Source of the DNA: Eshraghiella sp045542375
Lineage (GTDB): Bacteria; Bacillota; Clostridia; Lachnospirales; Lachnospiraceae
Assembly: GCA_045542375.1 (NCBI GenBank)
Contig: JAZQKW010000098.1
Location: 1 to 15,082, forward strand
Direction of reading: 5' to 3'
Length of the DNA: 15,082 nucleotides
Positions 1 to 7,727 of this stretch are shown one piece after another. The notes beneath the pieces were generated by a model. That model saw only the letters and a program-made list of their open reading frames with translations, ran no database searches and was not told where the DNA came from. Position 1 is the stretch's first letter; each line of letters starts with the position of its first letter. A program made the position numbers and the translations under genes.

Positions 1-714
1 GTGATTTGCAAAAATACCGCTAATTGCAATACTGCTAAGTAGCATCATAAGTATTATAACGGATGAAAAATAATAATTAACGGTAGTTGTTTCGCCTGTC
101 TGAGATAAATGGGTTGTATTATAAAATTCCGTACGCATCAGAGAATAATGTGTTGTAAGGGAAGAAGTATAAGCGGCAGCCTCTGCAGCTACTGCAAGCC
201 CCATGTCGTATTTTGCAATTATGTCGGATAAGGTTCTGGTGGTCGCCTGACCATAGGCTAATGACCTTGCTCCTGCATCAAGGATTGTGGAAAAAATCAT
301 TGATTCCACTCCCATATCGGCAGGTATAATTAACTCAGGACTGGTACTTGTTCCGTCGAGAATTGCATCGATAAATCCGTTTGGAAGCACTGCCACCGCA
401 GAAACCTCTTTGTTGGCAATAAGTTCCAATGCTTCTTCTCTGTCATGGAGAATAGTGAAGGAAGCTAATTTGTTCATACTGTCCATAGATATGTACATAC
501 CAAAAGCAAGTCGTAGAACCGGGTCATTCTCAGGCATTACAACGGCGACTTTGGCACTGATTTCAGTACGATCTTCGTTAAGCAGCTTATTGCCTGATAT
601 TCCTATAGTGACTAATACTAAAGCAAGAACCAATGAGCAGATGAGCAACCTTGGAACTATGGAAAAAGAAGATTTAATCTGATAAAACAGATATAAAATA
701 TGCTTCTTAAGCAT
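1..714 (-). CDS. ABC-2 type transporter permease, partial (C-terminus beyond left edge)
   Basis: Reading the minus strand from the ATG at 714 gives 238 residues with no stop before the window edge. The protein starts MLKKHILYLF, has a hydrophobic segment at about residues 21-40, then a soluble stretch of about 170 residues beginning with an AVVMPEND-type strand, and enters a second membrane segment at about 217-235. One N-terminal anchor, a large extracytoplasmic domain and then a membrane bundle is the architecture of ABC2_membrane_3 / YhgE-like permeases. The start overlaps the last 8 bases of the upstream ATPase gene, so the two are probably translationally coupled subunits of one exporter. 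The missing part should hold the remaining membrane helices. The substrate cannot be told from the sequence. Pairing with an ATPase is firm; the subfamily is less certain. Confidence 0.85.
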   Translation of the reverse strand, partial: MLKKHILYLFYQIKSSFSIVPRLLICSLVLALVLVTIGISGNKLLNEDRTEISAKVAVVMPENDPVLRLAFGMYISMDSMNKLASFTILHDREEALELIANKEVSAVAVLPNGFIDAILDGTSTSPELIIPADMGVESMIFSTILDAGARSLAYGQATTRTLSDIIAKYDMGLAVAAEAAAYTSSLTTHYSLMRTEFYNTTHLSQTGETTTVNYYFSSVIILMMLLSSIAISGIFANH

Positions 715-1399
715 TGTTTTTTACCATCCTTTCCATAATGGCTGACAACGTCAGGCTTGAGTCTGTTTCGATAAGAGCACCGTCCTGCATAAGGAATTTT
801 CTGTTGCATACAGATAATTCACCTTCCTCATGACTGGCTATCAAAATTGTGCCTCCTGACTGAATATATTTTTTCATATAATTAATTATGTCATTCTTGG
901 CAATAATGTCTAAAGAAGCTCCGGGTTCGTCGAGGATAAGTATCTTCGGATCTTTGGCCAGAGCGCATGCTATACTAAGTCGTTTCTTCATACCACCGGA
1001 GAGATGGGATACTTTTTCCTTAAGGTATTGATTAAGACCATATTCTGATATAAGCCCGTTTTCGATATCATCTTTAAGATTATGAGGACTGTCGCAGTAC
1101 CATAATTTCAGATTATCGAGAACGGTAAGATTACCGAACAGGGGATTTTCCTGTGGGACATATCCGATATGTGAGGTGAAATACCTTGGGTTAATCAAAG
1201 GATTGTCACCGGCGTATGATATTTTGCCGTGTGTTGGCTTTTGGGCGCCTGAGAGAATCTTAAGCAGGGTGGATTTGCCACAGCCATTTGAACCAATAAT
1301 GCCAATGCAGTCGCCGGCTTCTCCTGTGAATGAGATATTGTTAAGGACTTTTTTTCGTCCGTAGTGTTTGGTGATTGAATTGATTTCTATTAAAGACAT
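707..1399 (-). CDS. ABC transporter ATP-binding protein
   Basis: This is a nucleotide-binding subunit of about 230 residues that should sit on the cytoplasmic face and drive the permease encoded next. All core motifs are present in order: Walker A GSNGCGKST, a Q-loop in GYVPQEN, the signature LSGGMKKR, Walker B ILILDEP and a switch histidine in IASHEE. The short length, single domain and overlap with an ABC-2 permease point to a drug, peptide or polysaccharide-type exporter rather than an importer, since no binding-protein gene is adjacent. An in-frame ATG lies 15 bases upstream at 1414, but the codons after it (AGG AGG CGG) are themselves a Shine-Dalgarno sequence placed 6 bases before the ATG at 1399, so translation should begin MSLIEINSI. 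The family call is firm; the substrate is unknown. Confidence 0.95.
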   Translation of the reverse strand: MSLIEINSITKHYGRKKVLNNISFTGEAGDCIGIIGSNGCGKSTLLKILSGAQKPTHGKISYAGDNPLINPRYFTSHIGYVPQENPLFGNLTVLDNLKLWYCDSPHNLKDDIENGLISEYGLNQYLKEKVSHLSGGMKKRLSIACALAKDPKILILDEPGASLDIIAKNDIINYMKKYIQSGGTILIASHEEGELSVCNRKFLMQDGALIETDSSLTLSAIMERMVKNNA

Positions 1400-1405
1400 A
1401 GTCCG

Positions 1406-1411
1406 CCTCCT
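1406..1411 (-). promoter_or_regulatory. Ribosome-binding site that decides the ABC ATPase start
   Basis: AGGAGG on the minus strand lies 6 bases before the ATG at 1399. The more upstream in-frame ATG (1414) directly abuts this motif and would make it coding (Met-Arg-Arg-Arg-Thr), while having no comparable site of its own. Confidence 0.85.
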
Positions 1412-1443
1412 CATAAATTTACAGAATATATATTAGCATAATA

Positions 1444-1490
1444 TTTTGAATTCGCAAAGTATGAAATATTGTGTCTTCAATTCGCAAAGT
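1444..1490 (+). repeat. Left-end subterminal direct repeats of the palindrome
   Basis: AATTCGCAAAGT occurs twice, ending at 1460 and at 1490, with related bases before each copy (TTTTG and CTTC). The second copy is followed by GGGGTGCTGT, which is mirrored at the right end. The 30-base repeat distance is close to three helical turns, as expected if one protein binds both copies on the same DNA face. Confidence 0.65.
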
Positions 1491-1973
1491 GGGGTGCTGT
1501 CTCATTCTCTACATTAAAGGCTGATAAACGATTGTGATTGCGGTTGAGAAAACTCGCAGCTTTCTAACTACGTTTTGTTGAAACGCTTATTGTTTGTCTT
1601 TTATAAAAATGTCACATACCATTCTGATAGGTTTACGGTCACGCAGGAAGCTTTGAAAAAAATCGTTTAATTTGCCATAGAAACAGTGCAATATATGCCG
1701 ACGGGCTGCAAACGTCCGACGAAGCTTGTTTCCAAGGATAAAACAAGCGAGAAGTTTTTGCAGACCGTCGTTTAATAAGCATGTTGCACTGTTTCTATGA
1801 CAAAATAGATTTTTTGATATTGAAGACGGCGTGTCCGTAAACCTATCAGAATGGCATGTAACTTTATAAAAGCCAAAGCTATTTCAACAAAACGTCGAAC
1901 AAAGCATACGATTTTCTCAAATCCAATCACAATAGTTTATCATTCTCTAATGCATATTATGAAACAGCGCATC

Positions 1974-2014
1974 ACTTTGCGAAATGAAGTATCATATTAC
2001 TTCGGGAATTGAAG
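1974..2014 (-). repeat. Right-end subterminal repeats of the palindrome
   Basis: On the minus strand CTTCATTTCGCAAAGT (1989 to 1974) and CTTCAATTCCCGAAGT (2014 to 1999) mirror the two left-end copies, with some divergence in the outer one. The copies are 25 bases apart. Their presence at both ends defines the probable limits of the element. Confidence 0.6.
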
Positions 2015-2024
2015 ATATTTGTAA

Positions 2025-2053
2025 TTGCAAAAATAATATGTATATGGTATAAT
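2025..2053 (+). promoter_or_regulatory. Promoter for tig (sigma-A type)
   Basis: TTGCAA at 2025-2030 and TATAAT at 2048-2053 are separated by exactly 17 bases, giving a near-consensus vegetative promoter. Transcription would start near 2060, leaving a leader of about 47 bases that includes AAGGAGG at 2089-2095. The -35 box begins only about 7 bases outside the palindrome. No CIRCE or CtsR-type operator is visible around it. A small AACG-AGC-CGTT hairpin lies in the leader, but its role is unclear. Confidence 0.85.
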
Positions 2054-2106
2054 ATCCGCTGTGCGACCGTAACAACGAGCCGTTAATTAAGGAGGAAATC
2101 AGTAAT

Positions 2107-3420
2107 ATGAGTTTTACAGTGGAAAATTTAGAAAAGAACATGGCGAAACTTACTATCACAGTAGCTGCGGAGGATTTTGAAAAATCTCTTCAGAATGCCT
2201 ATATGAAGAATAAGGATAAGATCAGCGTTCCTGGTTTTAGAAAAGGTAAAGTACCTCGTGCTATGGTTGAGAAGATGTATGGTGCTGGAATCTTCTATGA
2301 AGATGCAGCTAATGATGCAATTCCTTCTGCATACGCAGCAGCAGCTGAAGAGAGCGGAGTTGATATTGTTTCACAGCCTGAAATCGACGTAACACAGATT
2401 GAAAAGGGTAAGGATTTTATCTTTACAGCAACAGTAGCAGTTAAGCCTGAAGTAACACTTGGAAAATATCTTGGTGTTGAAGTAGAGAAGATTGATACTA
2501 AGGTATCAGCTGACGAAGTTAAGGCTGAGCTTGAGAAGGTAAGAGAACAGAACTCAAGACTTGTTGAAGTAACAACAAGAGGAGTTAAGGATAAAGACCA
2601 GACAATTATTGACTTTGAAGGATTCATTGACGGAGTACCTTTCGAAGGCGGTAAGGGAACAGATTATGCATTAACAATCGGTTCACACTCATTCATCGAT
2701 ACATTTGAAGAGCAGTTAATCGGTGCTAAGATTGGTAAGGAAGTAGAAGTTAACGTTACATTCCCAGAAGACTATCATGCAGAGAACCTTGCAGGAAAGC
2801 CTGCTATGTTCAAAGTAACAGTTAAGGAAATTAAGGTAAAAGAGCTTCCTAAGTTAGATGATGAATTTGCACAGGATGTTTCAGAATTTGATACATTAGC
2901 AGAGTACAAGGCAGATATCAAGAAGAATCTCACAGAGAAGAAGAAGGATGCTGCTAAGAAAGAAAAAGAAATGAGAGCAGTAGATGCTGCAGTTGAGAAC
3001 GCAACTATGGAAATACCTGAGCTTATGGTTAAGACACAGGTTAACAGAATGGTTGAGGATTTTGCTCAGAGATTACAGTCACAGGGACTTTCAATTGATC
3101 AGTACATCAAGTATGTTGGTGGTTCACCTGAACAGTTCATTGAGACAATGAGACCTGAAGCATTAAAGAGAATTAAGAACGGTCTTGTTCTTGAAGCAGT
3201 TGTTAAGGCTGAGAAAATCGAAGTTGCTGATGCTGATGTAGAAGCAGAAATCGAGAAGATGGCAGCTGCATACGGAATGGAAGTTGATAAGGTTAAGGAA
3301 TTCGTCGGTGATGAAGAGAAGAACCAGATCAGACAGGACCTTGCAGTACAGAAGGCTGTTGAACTTATCGGTGCTAAGGCAGTAGAGAAGGCAGCTGAAA
3401 AGGCAGAAAAAGAAGAATAA
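2107..3420 (+). CDS. tig: Trigger factor (ribosome-associated chaperone and peptidyl-prolyl isomerase)
   Basis: Trigger factor binds at the ribosomal exit tunnel and shields nascent chains. The 437-residue length is normal for the family. The N-terminal ribosome-docking signature GFRKGKVPR is at residues 43-51. An FKBP-type isomerase domain spans about residues 155-245, and the lysine/glutamate-rich helical C-terminal arms fill the rest. The start is set by AAGGAGG 11 bases upstream. The gene uses a narrow codon set typical of highly expressed genes (GCA/GCT, AAG, GAA, and AGA for arginine). It is the first gene after the promoter and is followed 22 bases later by clpP, so chaperone and protease are probably co-transcribed. 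Confidence 0.98.
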   Translation: MSFTVENLEKNMAKLTITVAAEDFEKSLQNAYMKNKDKISVPGFRKGKVPRAMVEKMYGAGIFYEDAANDAIPSAYAAAAEESGVDIVSQPEIDVTQIEKGKDFIFTATVAVKPEVTLGKYLGVEVEKIDTKVSADEVKAELEKVREQNSRLVEVTTRGVKDKDQTIIDFEGFIDGVPFEGGKGTDYALTIGSHSFIDTFEEQLIGAKIGKEVEVNVTFPEDYHAENLAGKPAMFKVTVKEIKVKELPKLDDEFAQDVSEFDTLAEYKADIKKNLTEKKKDAAKKEKEMRAVDAAVENATMEIPELMVKTQVNRMVEDFAQRLQSQGLSIDQYIKYVGGSPEQFIETMRPEALKRIKNGLVLEAVVKAEKIEVADADVEAEIEKMAAAYGMEVDKVKEFVGDEEKNQIRQDLAVQKAVELIGAKAVEKAAEKAEKEE

Positions 3421-3442
3421 TTAATAAATATGGAGGTTACTT

Positions 3443-4027
3443 ATGAGTTTAGTACCTTATGTAGTTGAGCAGACAAGTCGTGGAGAAAGATCATATGATA
3501 TTTATTCAAGACTTCTTAAAGACAGAATAATATTCCTTGGCGAAGAAGTTAATGATGTATCTGCTAATATAGTAGTTGCGCAGCTCCTTTTCCTTGAGGC
3601 AGAGGATCCGGGTAAGGACATTCAGTTATATATTAACAGTCCGGGTGGTTCGGTAACTGCAGGAATGGCAATTTATGATACAATGAATTATATTAAGAGT
3701 GATGTGTCAACAATCTGTATAGGAATGGCAGCCAGTATGGGAGCATTCCTTTTGGCAGGTGGAACTAAGGGTAAGAGATATGCATTACCTAACGCAGAGA
3801 TTATGATTCATCAGCCAAGCGGTGGTTCAAGAGGTATGGCATCGGATATGAAGATTGTAGCTGACCAGATTCTTAAGACCAAGGCGAAACTCAATGAAAT
3901 TCTTGCAGCCAATACAGGCAAGCCAATAGATGTTATTGAGAAGGATACAGACAGAGATAACTATATGACGGCTAAGGAAGCCCTTGAATATGGTATCATT
4001 GACAGTATAATTGAGAACAGAAAATAG
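3443..4027 (+). CDS. clpP: ATP-dependent Clp protease proteolytic subunit ClpP
   Basis: ClpP forms the tetradecameric serine-protease chamber that degrades polypeptides fed in by ClpX or other Clp ATPases in the cytoplasm. The 194-residue protein carries the catalytic triad Ser98 (in GMAASMGA), His123 (in IMIHQPSGG) and Asp172 (in DTDRDNYM), plus the glycine-rich INSPGGSVTAGMAIYD motif. The N-terminus MSLVPYVVEQTSRGERSYDIYSRLL is canonical, with at most a very short propeptide. GGAGG at 3432-3436 lies 6 bases before the ATG. It is sandwiched between tig and clpX in the usual Firmicute order. Confidence 0.98.
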   Translation: MSLVPYVVEQTSRGERSYDIYSRLLKDRIIFLGEEVNDVSANIVVAQLLFLEAEDPGKDIQLYINSPGGSVTAGMAIYDTMNYIKSDVSTICIGMAASMGAFLLAGGTKGKRYALPNAEIMIHQPSGGSRGMASDMKIVADQILKTKAKLNEILAANTGKPIDVIEKDTDRDNYMTAKEALEYGIIDSIIENRK

Positions 4028-4036
4028 TATCTAAGG

Positions 4037-4060
4037 ACTCCCGCCGAATGAGGCGGGAGT
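4037..4060 (+). promoter_or_regulatory. GC-rich hairpin in the clpP-clpX intergenic region
   Basis: ACTCCCGCC (4037-4045) pairs perfectly with GGCGGGAGT (4052-4060) around a 6-base loop, a 9-bp stem in otherwise AT-rich DNA. No uninterrupted T-tract follows (TAGTTAATATT), so it is a poor intrinsic terminator. It more likely stabilises the upstream clpP mRNA 3' end, marks a processing site, or causes partial attenuation that lowers ClpX relative to ClpP. That role is an inference. Confidence 0.7.
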
Positions 4061-4062
4061 TA

Positions 4063-4074
4063 GTTAATATTAAC
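4063..4074. repeat. Perfect 12-bp AT-rich palindrome upstream of clpX
   Basis: GTTAATATTAAC is perfectly self-complementary. It lies 2 bases after the GC-rich hairpin and 4 bases before the clpX Shine-Dalgarno at 4079-4083. It could be an operator or chance; nothing in the sequence names a binding protein. Confidence 0.4.
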
Positions 4075-4092
4075 AGATGGAGGTAGGTACAA

Positions 4093-5406
4093 GTGGCAGG
4101 TAGAAAAGATGACGAATTATGCGGATGTTCTTTTTGTAGAAAAAATCAGAATCAGGTAAAGAAATTAATCGCCGGACCTAACGGAGTATATATATGTGAT
4201 GAGTGTATAGAGGTATGTTCTGAGATTATTGCAGAGCAGTTTGATGATGAATACGGAGTAGAGTCAGGAGCGGCACTTGAGGATATTAACCTTCTTAAGC
4301 CTATGCAGATTAAAGCTCTTCTTGATGAATATGTAGTCGGACAGGATGAAGCTAAGAAAGTATTGTCAGTATCCGTATATAATCATTATAAGAGAATTCT
4401 TGCTAATGACAGATTTTCAGATGATGATGTAGAACTTCAGAAGAGTAATATTCTTATGCTTGGACCAACAGGCTCAGGTAAGACTTATCTTGCCCAGACC
4501 CTTGCTAAGATTCTTAACGTACCATTTGCTATTGCAGATGCTACAACACTGACAGAAGCTGGTTATGTAGGCGAAGACGTAGAGAATATTCTTTTGAAAT
4601 TAATTCAGGCGGCAGACTACGATATAGATAAGGCAAGTAATGGTATTATCTATGTTGATGAAATAGATAAAATAACAAGAAAGACAGAAAATGTATCAAT
4701 TACAAGAGATGTTTCAGGTGAAGGTGTTCAGCAGGCACTTCTTAAGATTCTTGAAGGTACTGTAGCATCCGTACCACCTCAGGGCGGACGTAAACATCCA
4801 CAGCAGGAACTGCTTCAGATTGATACAACCAATATCCTTTTTATCTGCGGTGGAGCGTTTGACGGACTTGAGAAGATTATTGAAAGCAGAATGGACCAGA
4901 AATCAATTGGTTTTAATTCTATAATATCAGAGAAGAAGGAAATTGACATTGGAGAACTTTTTGCAAAGGTTCTTCCACAGGATTTGGTTAAGTTCGGACT
5001 TATTCCGGAATTTGTAGGCCGAGTACCTGTAACTGTAGCCCTTGATATGTTGGATGAGGATGCACTTGTTAATATTATTACCCAGCCTAAGAATGCTTTG
5101 GTTAAACAGTACAAGAAGCTGTTTGAGTATGATGAGGTTGAGCTGGAAATAACAGATGAAGCGGTACGAGCTATTGCCAAGAAGAGTCTTGAACGTAAGA
5201 CCGGGGCAAGAGGACTTCGCTCAATAATGGAAAAAGCAATGATGGATGTAATGTACAGAATTCCATCAGATGATACAATCTCAAAGTGTATCGTTACAGA
5301 GGATACAATTGAGAATAATGCAATGCCGGAGATTGTGTGCAGAGAGGTTAAGCCTCGCAAACCGGTAACACAGACATTGAAGAAGAATAACGGAGAGAAC
5401 GCATGA
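4093..5406 (+). CDS. clpX: ATP-dependent Clp protease ATP-binding subunit ClpX
   Basis: ClpX is the hexameric AAA+ unfoldase that recognises tagged or specific substrates and threads them into ClpP. The 437-residue protein begins with a C4 zinc-binding domain (CX2C at Cys12/Cys15 and Cys35/Cys38). Then come Walker A GPTGSGKT (124-131), pore-loop GYVG (157-160), Walker B IIYVDEID (185-192), an RKH pore loop (233-235), the ClpP-docking IGF loop (272-274) and a sensor-2 GAR motif in the C-terminal part. Translation starts at GTG, not ATG: GGAGG at 4079-4083 is 9 bases upstream, and the zinc domain begins directly after. The stop codon overlaps the lon start. All functional loops are intact. Confidence 0.98.
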   Translation: MAGRKDDELCGCSFCRKNQNQVKKLIAGPNGVYICDECIEVCSEIIAEQFDDEYGVESGAALEDINLLKPMQIKALLDEYVVGQDEAKKVLSVSVYNHYKRILANDRFSDDDVELQKSNILMLGPTGSGKTYLAQTLAKILNVPFAIADATTLTEAGYVGEDVENILLKLIQAADYDIDKASNGIIYVDEIDKITRKTENVSITRDVSGEGVQQALLKILEGTVASVPPQGGRKHPQQELLQIDTTNILFICGGAFDGLEKIIESRMDQKSIGFNSIISEKKEIDIGELFAKVLPQDLVKFGLIPEFVGRVPVTVALDMLDEDALVNIITQPKNALVKQYKKLFEYDEVELEITDEAVRAIAKKSLERKTGARGLRSIMEKAMMDVMYRIPSDDTISKCIVTEDTIENNAMPEIVCREVKPRKPVTQTLKKNNGENA

Positions 5407-7715
5407 ATAAACAGGTAAATGAGTTACCCCTTATTGCTCTCAGAGGAATGACCATACTACCACATATGGTCATTCATTTTGATGTAAGCAGAAAAAAATC
5501 AATTCAAAGTATTGACTATGCAATGAAGAATGGTCAGACTATTTTTCTTGCTACCCAGAAGTCGGCAGACATAATTGAACCACAGGCGGAGGATGTTTCT
5601 GAATATGGAACTTTATCCGAGATAAAGCAGATTGTTAAGCTGCCGGGTGGACTGTGCAGGGTTCTTGTAAAGGGTGTTGCAAGGGGAAGACTTTTGTCTT
5701 TTGAATCGGGTAAGGATGGCCTTATGGCTAAGATTGAAGTGGAGCCGGAAACAGCAGCAGATGTGTCAGAAACTGAGCAGTATGCAATGTGTGACACCAT
5801 TATGGAATTGATGGAGGATTTTTATACAAGTACTGAGAGAAAGATGGATGAAACACTCCCTCGACTCAAGGCTGTAACGGATATATATGAGCTTATATAT
5901 AAGTGTACGGCTGAATGTACTGATAATCCACAGCTTAGACAGGATATTCTTGCTGCTGCCACAGTAAAAGAAAAATTCGACTATCTTGCAGATATTATTA
6001 ATAAAGAAATACAGATAACTGAGATTAAGGTTGACCTTGCGGCTCAGATGAAGAGCAGAGTCGACAGACATCAGAAGGAATACATAATGAAGGAACAGCT
6101 CAAGTTCATAAGAGAAGAACTTGGAGAGGATGACTTTGATGAAGAAGTTATTGAACTTAAGAAGAAAACAGACGGACTCAATGCTCCTGATTATGTTAAG
6201 GAGAAACTTCACAAAGAGATAAGAAACTACGAAAATATTCCGGGAAGTTCATCGGAATCCTATGTGGTTAAGTCATATATTGAAACAGTTCTTTCTCTTC
6301 CTTGGAATGAAAGGACAGAAGAGAATAAGGATATCATTCACGCGGAGAAGGTTTTGGATAAAGACCATTACGGACTTATCAAGGTTAAAGAGAGAGTTTT
6401 GGAATTTCTTGCTGTACATGCAATTAAAAGTGACAGTGAGGCTCCTATTATATGCCTCGTAGGCCCTCCGGGAACAGGTAAGACCTCTATCGCAGCATCA
6501 ATTGCCACAGCAGTTAACAGAAAATATGTAAGGATATGTCTTGGCGGTGTGAGAGATGAGGCTGAAATCAGAGGTCACAGAAAGACTTATGTGGGCGCAA
6601 TGCCGGGAAGAGTTGTTGAGGCTCTTACACAGGCTAAAGTAAGTAATCCGCTGATGCTTCTTGACGAAATTGATAAAGTAGGCACTGACAGCAGAGGAGA
6701 TACTGCCTCAGCACTGCTTGAGATTCTTGACAGTGCACAGAATAAAGCTTTTAGAGACCACTATGTAGAGATACCGGTGGATTTGTCAGGATGTCTTTTT
6801 ATTGCTACAGCTAACGATACTTCAACAATTCCGAAGCCACTGCTTGACAGAATGGAAGTAATAGAGCTTAACAGCTACACACAGATTGAAAAATTCCATA
6901 TTGCCAAGAAGTATCTTGTGAAAAAACAGCTTAAGAACACAGGCCTTAATTCTAAGCAGGTTTCTTTTTCAAACTCAGCCATCAATCTTATTATTGACGG
7001 ATATACTAAGGAAGCCGGAGTTCGTGAGCTTGAGAGAATGATAGGAAGCGTGTGCAGAAAAGCGGCAAGAAAGATTCTTAGTGGAGAGCAGGAAGTACAC
7101 AAAATTACAGCAACCAACCTTAAGGATTATCTTGGAACCGTTAAATATGACAAGGAAGATGTACTTAACAAAGATGAGATAGGAATTGCAAGAGGATTAG
7201 CATGGACATCTGTTGGAGGTACTACACTTGACGTGGAGACCTGTCTCATGGATGGAAAGGGCGAAATTAAGATAACAGGACAGCTTGGAGATGTAATGAA
7301 GGAATCTGCAATGGTGGCCATGGGTTACATTCGTTCTCAGGCAGATAAATACAATATAGATAAAGAGCTTTTTACGAAAAAAGACATTCACATACATGTT
7401 CCTGAAGGGGCAGTTCCTAAGGATGGACCATCTGCCGGAATTACAATGACTCTTGCCATGATATCTGTATATACAGGCAGAAAAATCTGTCACAAGACAG
7501 CTATGACCGGAGAAATTACACTTCACGGAAAGGTTTTGCCAATAGGCGGACTGAAGGAAAAAATGCTTGCGGCTAAGAATGTAGGCATTAAGAATATTCT
7601 TGTTCCATATAAAAATGAAAAAGATGTTCTTGATATGGAAAAGGAGATTACGGAGGGAATGAACATTATCTATGTAAAGCATATGGATGATGTTATTAAA
7701 GCGGCACTCAGATAA
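5403..7715 (+). CDS. lon: ATP-dependent Lon protease
   Basis: Lon is a cytoplasmic AAA+ serine protease that removes misfolded and regulatory proteins. The 770 residues contain an N-terminal substrate-binding domain (starting LPLIALRGMTILPHMVIHFDV), a coiled-coil stretch near 215-255, Walker A GPPGTGKT (354-361), Walker B LMLLDEID (417-424), and a C-terminal protease domain with the Ser677-Lys720 dyad (PKDGPSAG and GGLKEK), at the same spacing as classic bacterial LonA. The start ATG overlaps the clpX stop in an ATGA arrangement, implying translational coupling. Placing lon directly after clpX groups the ATP-dependent proteases in one run. No heat-shock operator is seen. Confidence 0.98.
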   Translation: MNKQVNELPLIALRGMTILPHMVIHFDVSRKKSIQSIDYAMKNGQTIFLATQKSADIIEPQAEDVSEYGTLSEIKQIVKLPGGLCRVLVKGVARGRLLSFESGKDGLMAKIEVEPETAADVSETEQYAMCDTIMELMEDFYTSTERKMDETLPRLKAVTDIYELIYKCTAECTDNPQLRQDILAAATVKEKFDYLADIINKEIQITEIKVDLAAQMKSRVDRHQKEYIMKEQLKFIREELGEDDFDEEVIELKKKTDGLNAPDYVKEKLHKEIRNYENIPGSSSESYVVKSYIETVLSLPWNERTEENKDIIHAEKVLDKDHYGLIKVKERVLEFLAVHAIKSDSEAPIICLVGPPGTGKTSIAASIATAVNRKYVRICLGGVRDEAEIRGHRKTYVGAMPGRVVEALTQAKVSNPLMLLDEIDKVGTDSRGDTASALLEILDSAQNKAFRDHYVEIPVDLSGCLFIATANDTSTIPKPLLDRMEVIELNSYTQIEKFHIAKKYLVKKQLKNTGLNSKQVSFSNSAINLIIDGYTKEAGVRELERMIGSVCRKAARKILSGEQEVHKITATNLKDYLGTVKYDKEDVLNKDEIGIARGLAWTSVGGTTLDVETCLMDGKGEIKITGQLGDVMKESAMVAMGYIRSQADKYNIDKELFTKKDIHIHVPEGAVPKDGPSAGITMTLAMISVYTGRKICHKTAMTGEITLHGKVLPIGGLKEKMLAAKNVGIKNILVPYKNEKDVLDMEKEITEGMNIIYVKHMDDVIKAALR

Positions 7716-7727
7716 CAGGAGGCAATA

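Larger units (their letters stand above)
1441..2018. repeat. Giant imperfect palindrome (about 580 bp), possible MITE-like element
   Basis: The sequence from 1441 to about 1731 is matched in inverted orientation by about 1741 to 2018. Well-conserved paired blocks include 1611-1644 with its partner near 1829-1862 (containing a perfect 18-base match, 1621-1638 with 1835-1852), 1676-1691 with 1784-1799 (perfect, 16 bases), and 1699-1713 with 1754-1770. The apex is an 8-bp stem, GCTTGTTT at 1724-1731 with AAACAAGC at 1741-1748, around a 9-base loop. By eye the arms are roughly three-quarters to four-fifths identical, with small indels. Both ends carry subterminal copies of a TTCGCAAAGT-like motif. 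No convincing reading frame exists inside. A long hairpin with no gene and repeated end motifs fits a non-autonomous mobile element, a decayed head-to-head duplication, or a structured RNA. It sits between divergent genes. The mobile-element reading is an inference. Confidence 0.8.

Noticed and set aside
287..682. Plus-strand open frame of 131 codons
   Set aside because: It lies antisense to a better supported ABC permease frame that overlaps its ATPase gene, and it has no good ribosome-binding site and no recognisable motif.
1452..1490. Repeated CGCAAAGT read as a CRISPR-like or iteron array
   Set aside because: Only two copies per end, short, and mirrored at the other end of a palindrome; no regular spacer series and no cas or replication gene nearby.
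2019..2106. CIRCE or CtsR operator upstream of the protease genes
   Set aside because: Neither the TTAGCACTC/GAGTGCTAA repeat nor tandem GGTCAAA-type heptads are visible here or in the short gaps before clpP, clpX and lon.
4037..4060. Hairpin after clpP as a full intrinsic terminator
   Set aside because: No T-tract follows the stem, and clpX has no convincing promoter of its own in the 32 bases left.
5766..6212. Minus-strand open frame of 148 codons inside lon
   Set aside because: Fully contained antisense to a canonical Lon protein; its composition is that of a shadow frame (many Leu, Ile, Ser, Phe) with no family features.
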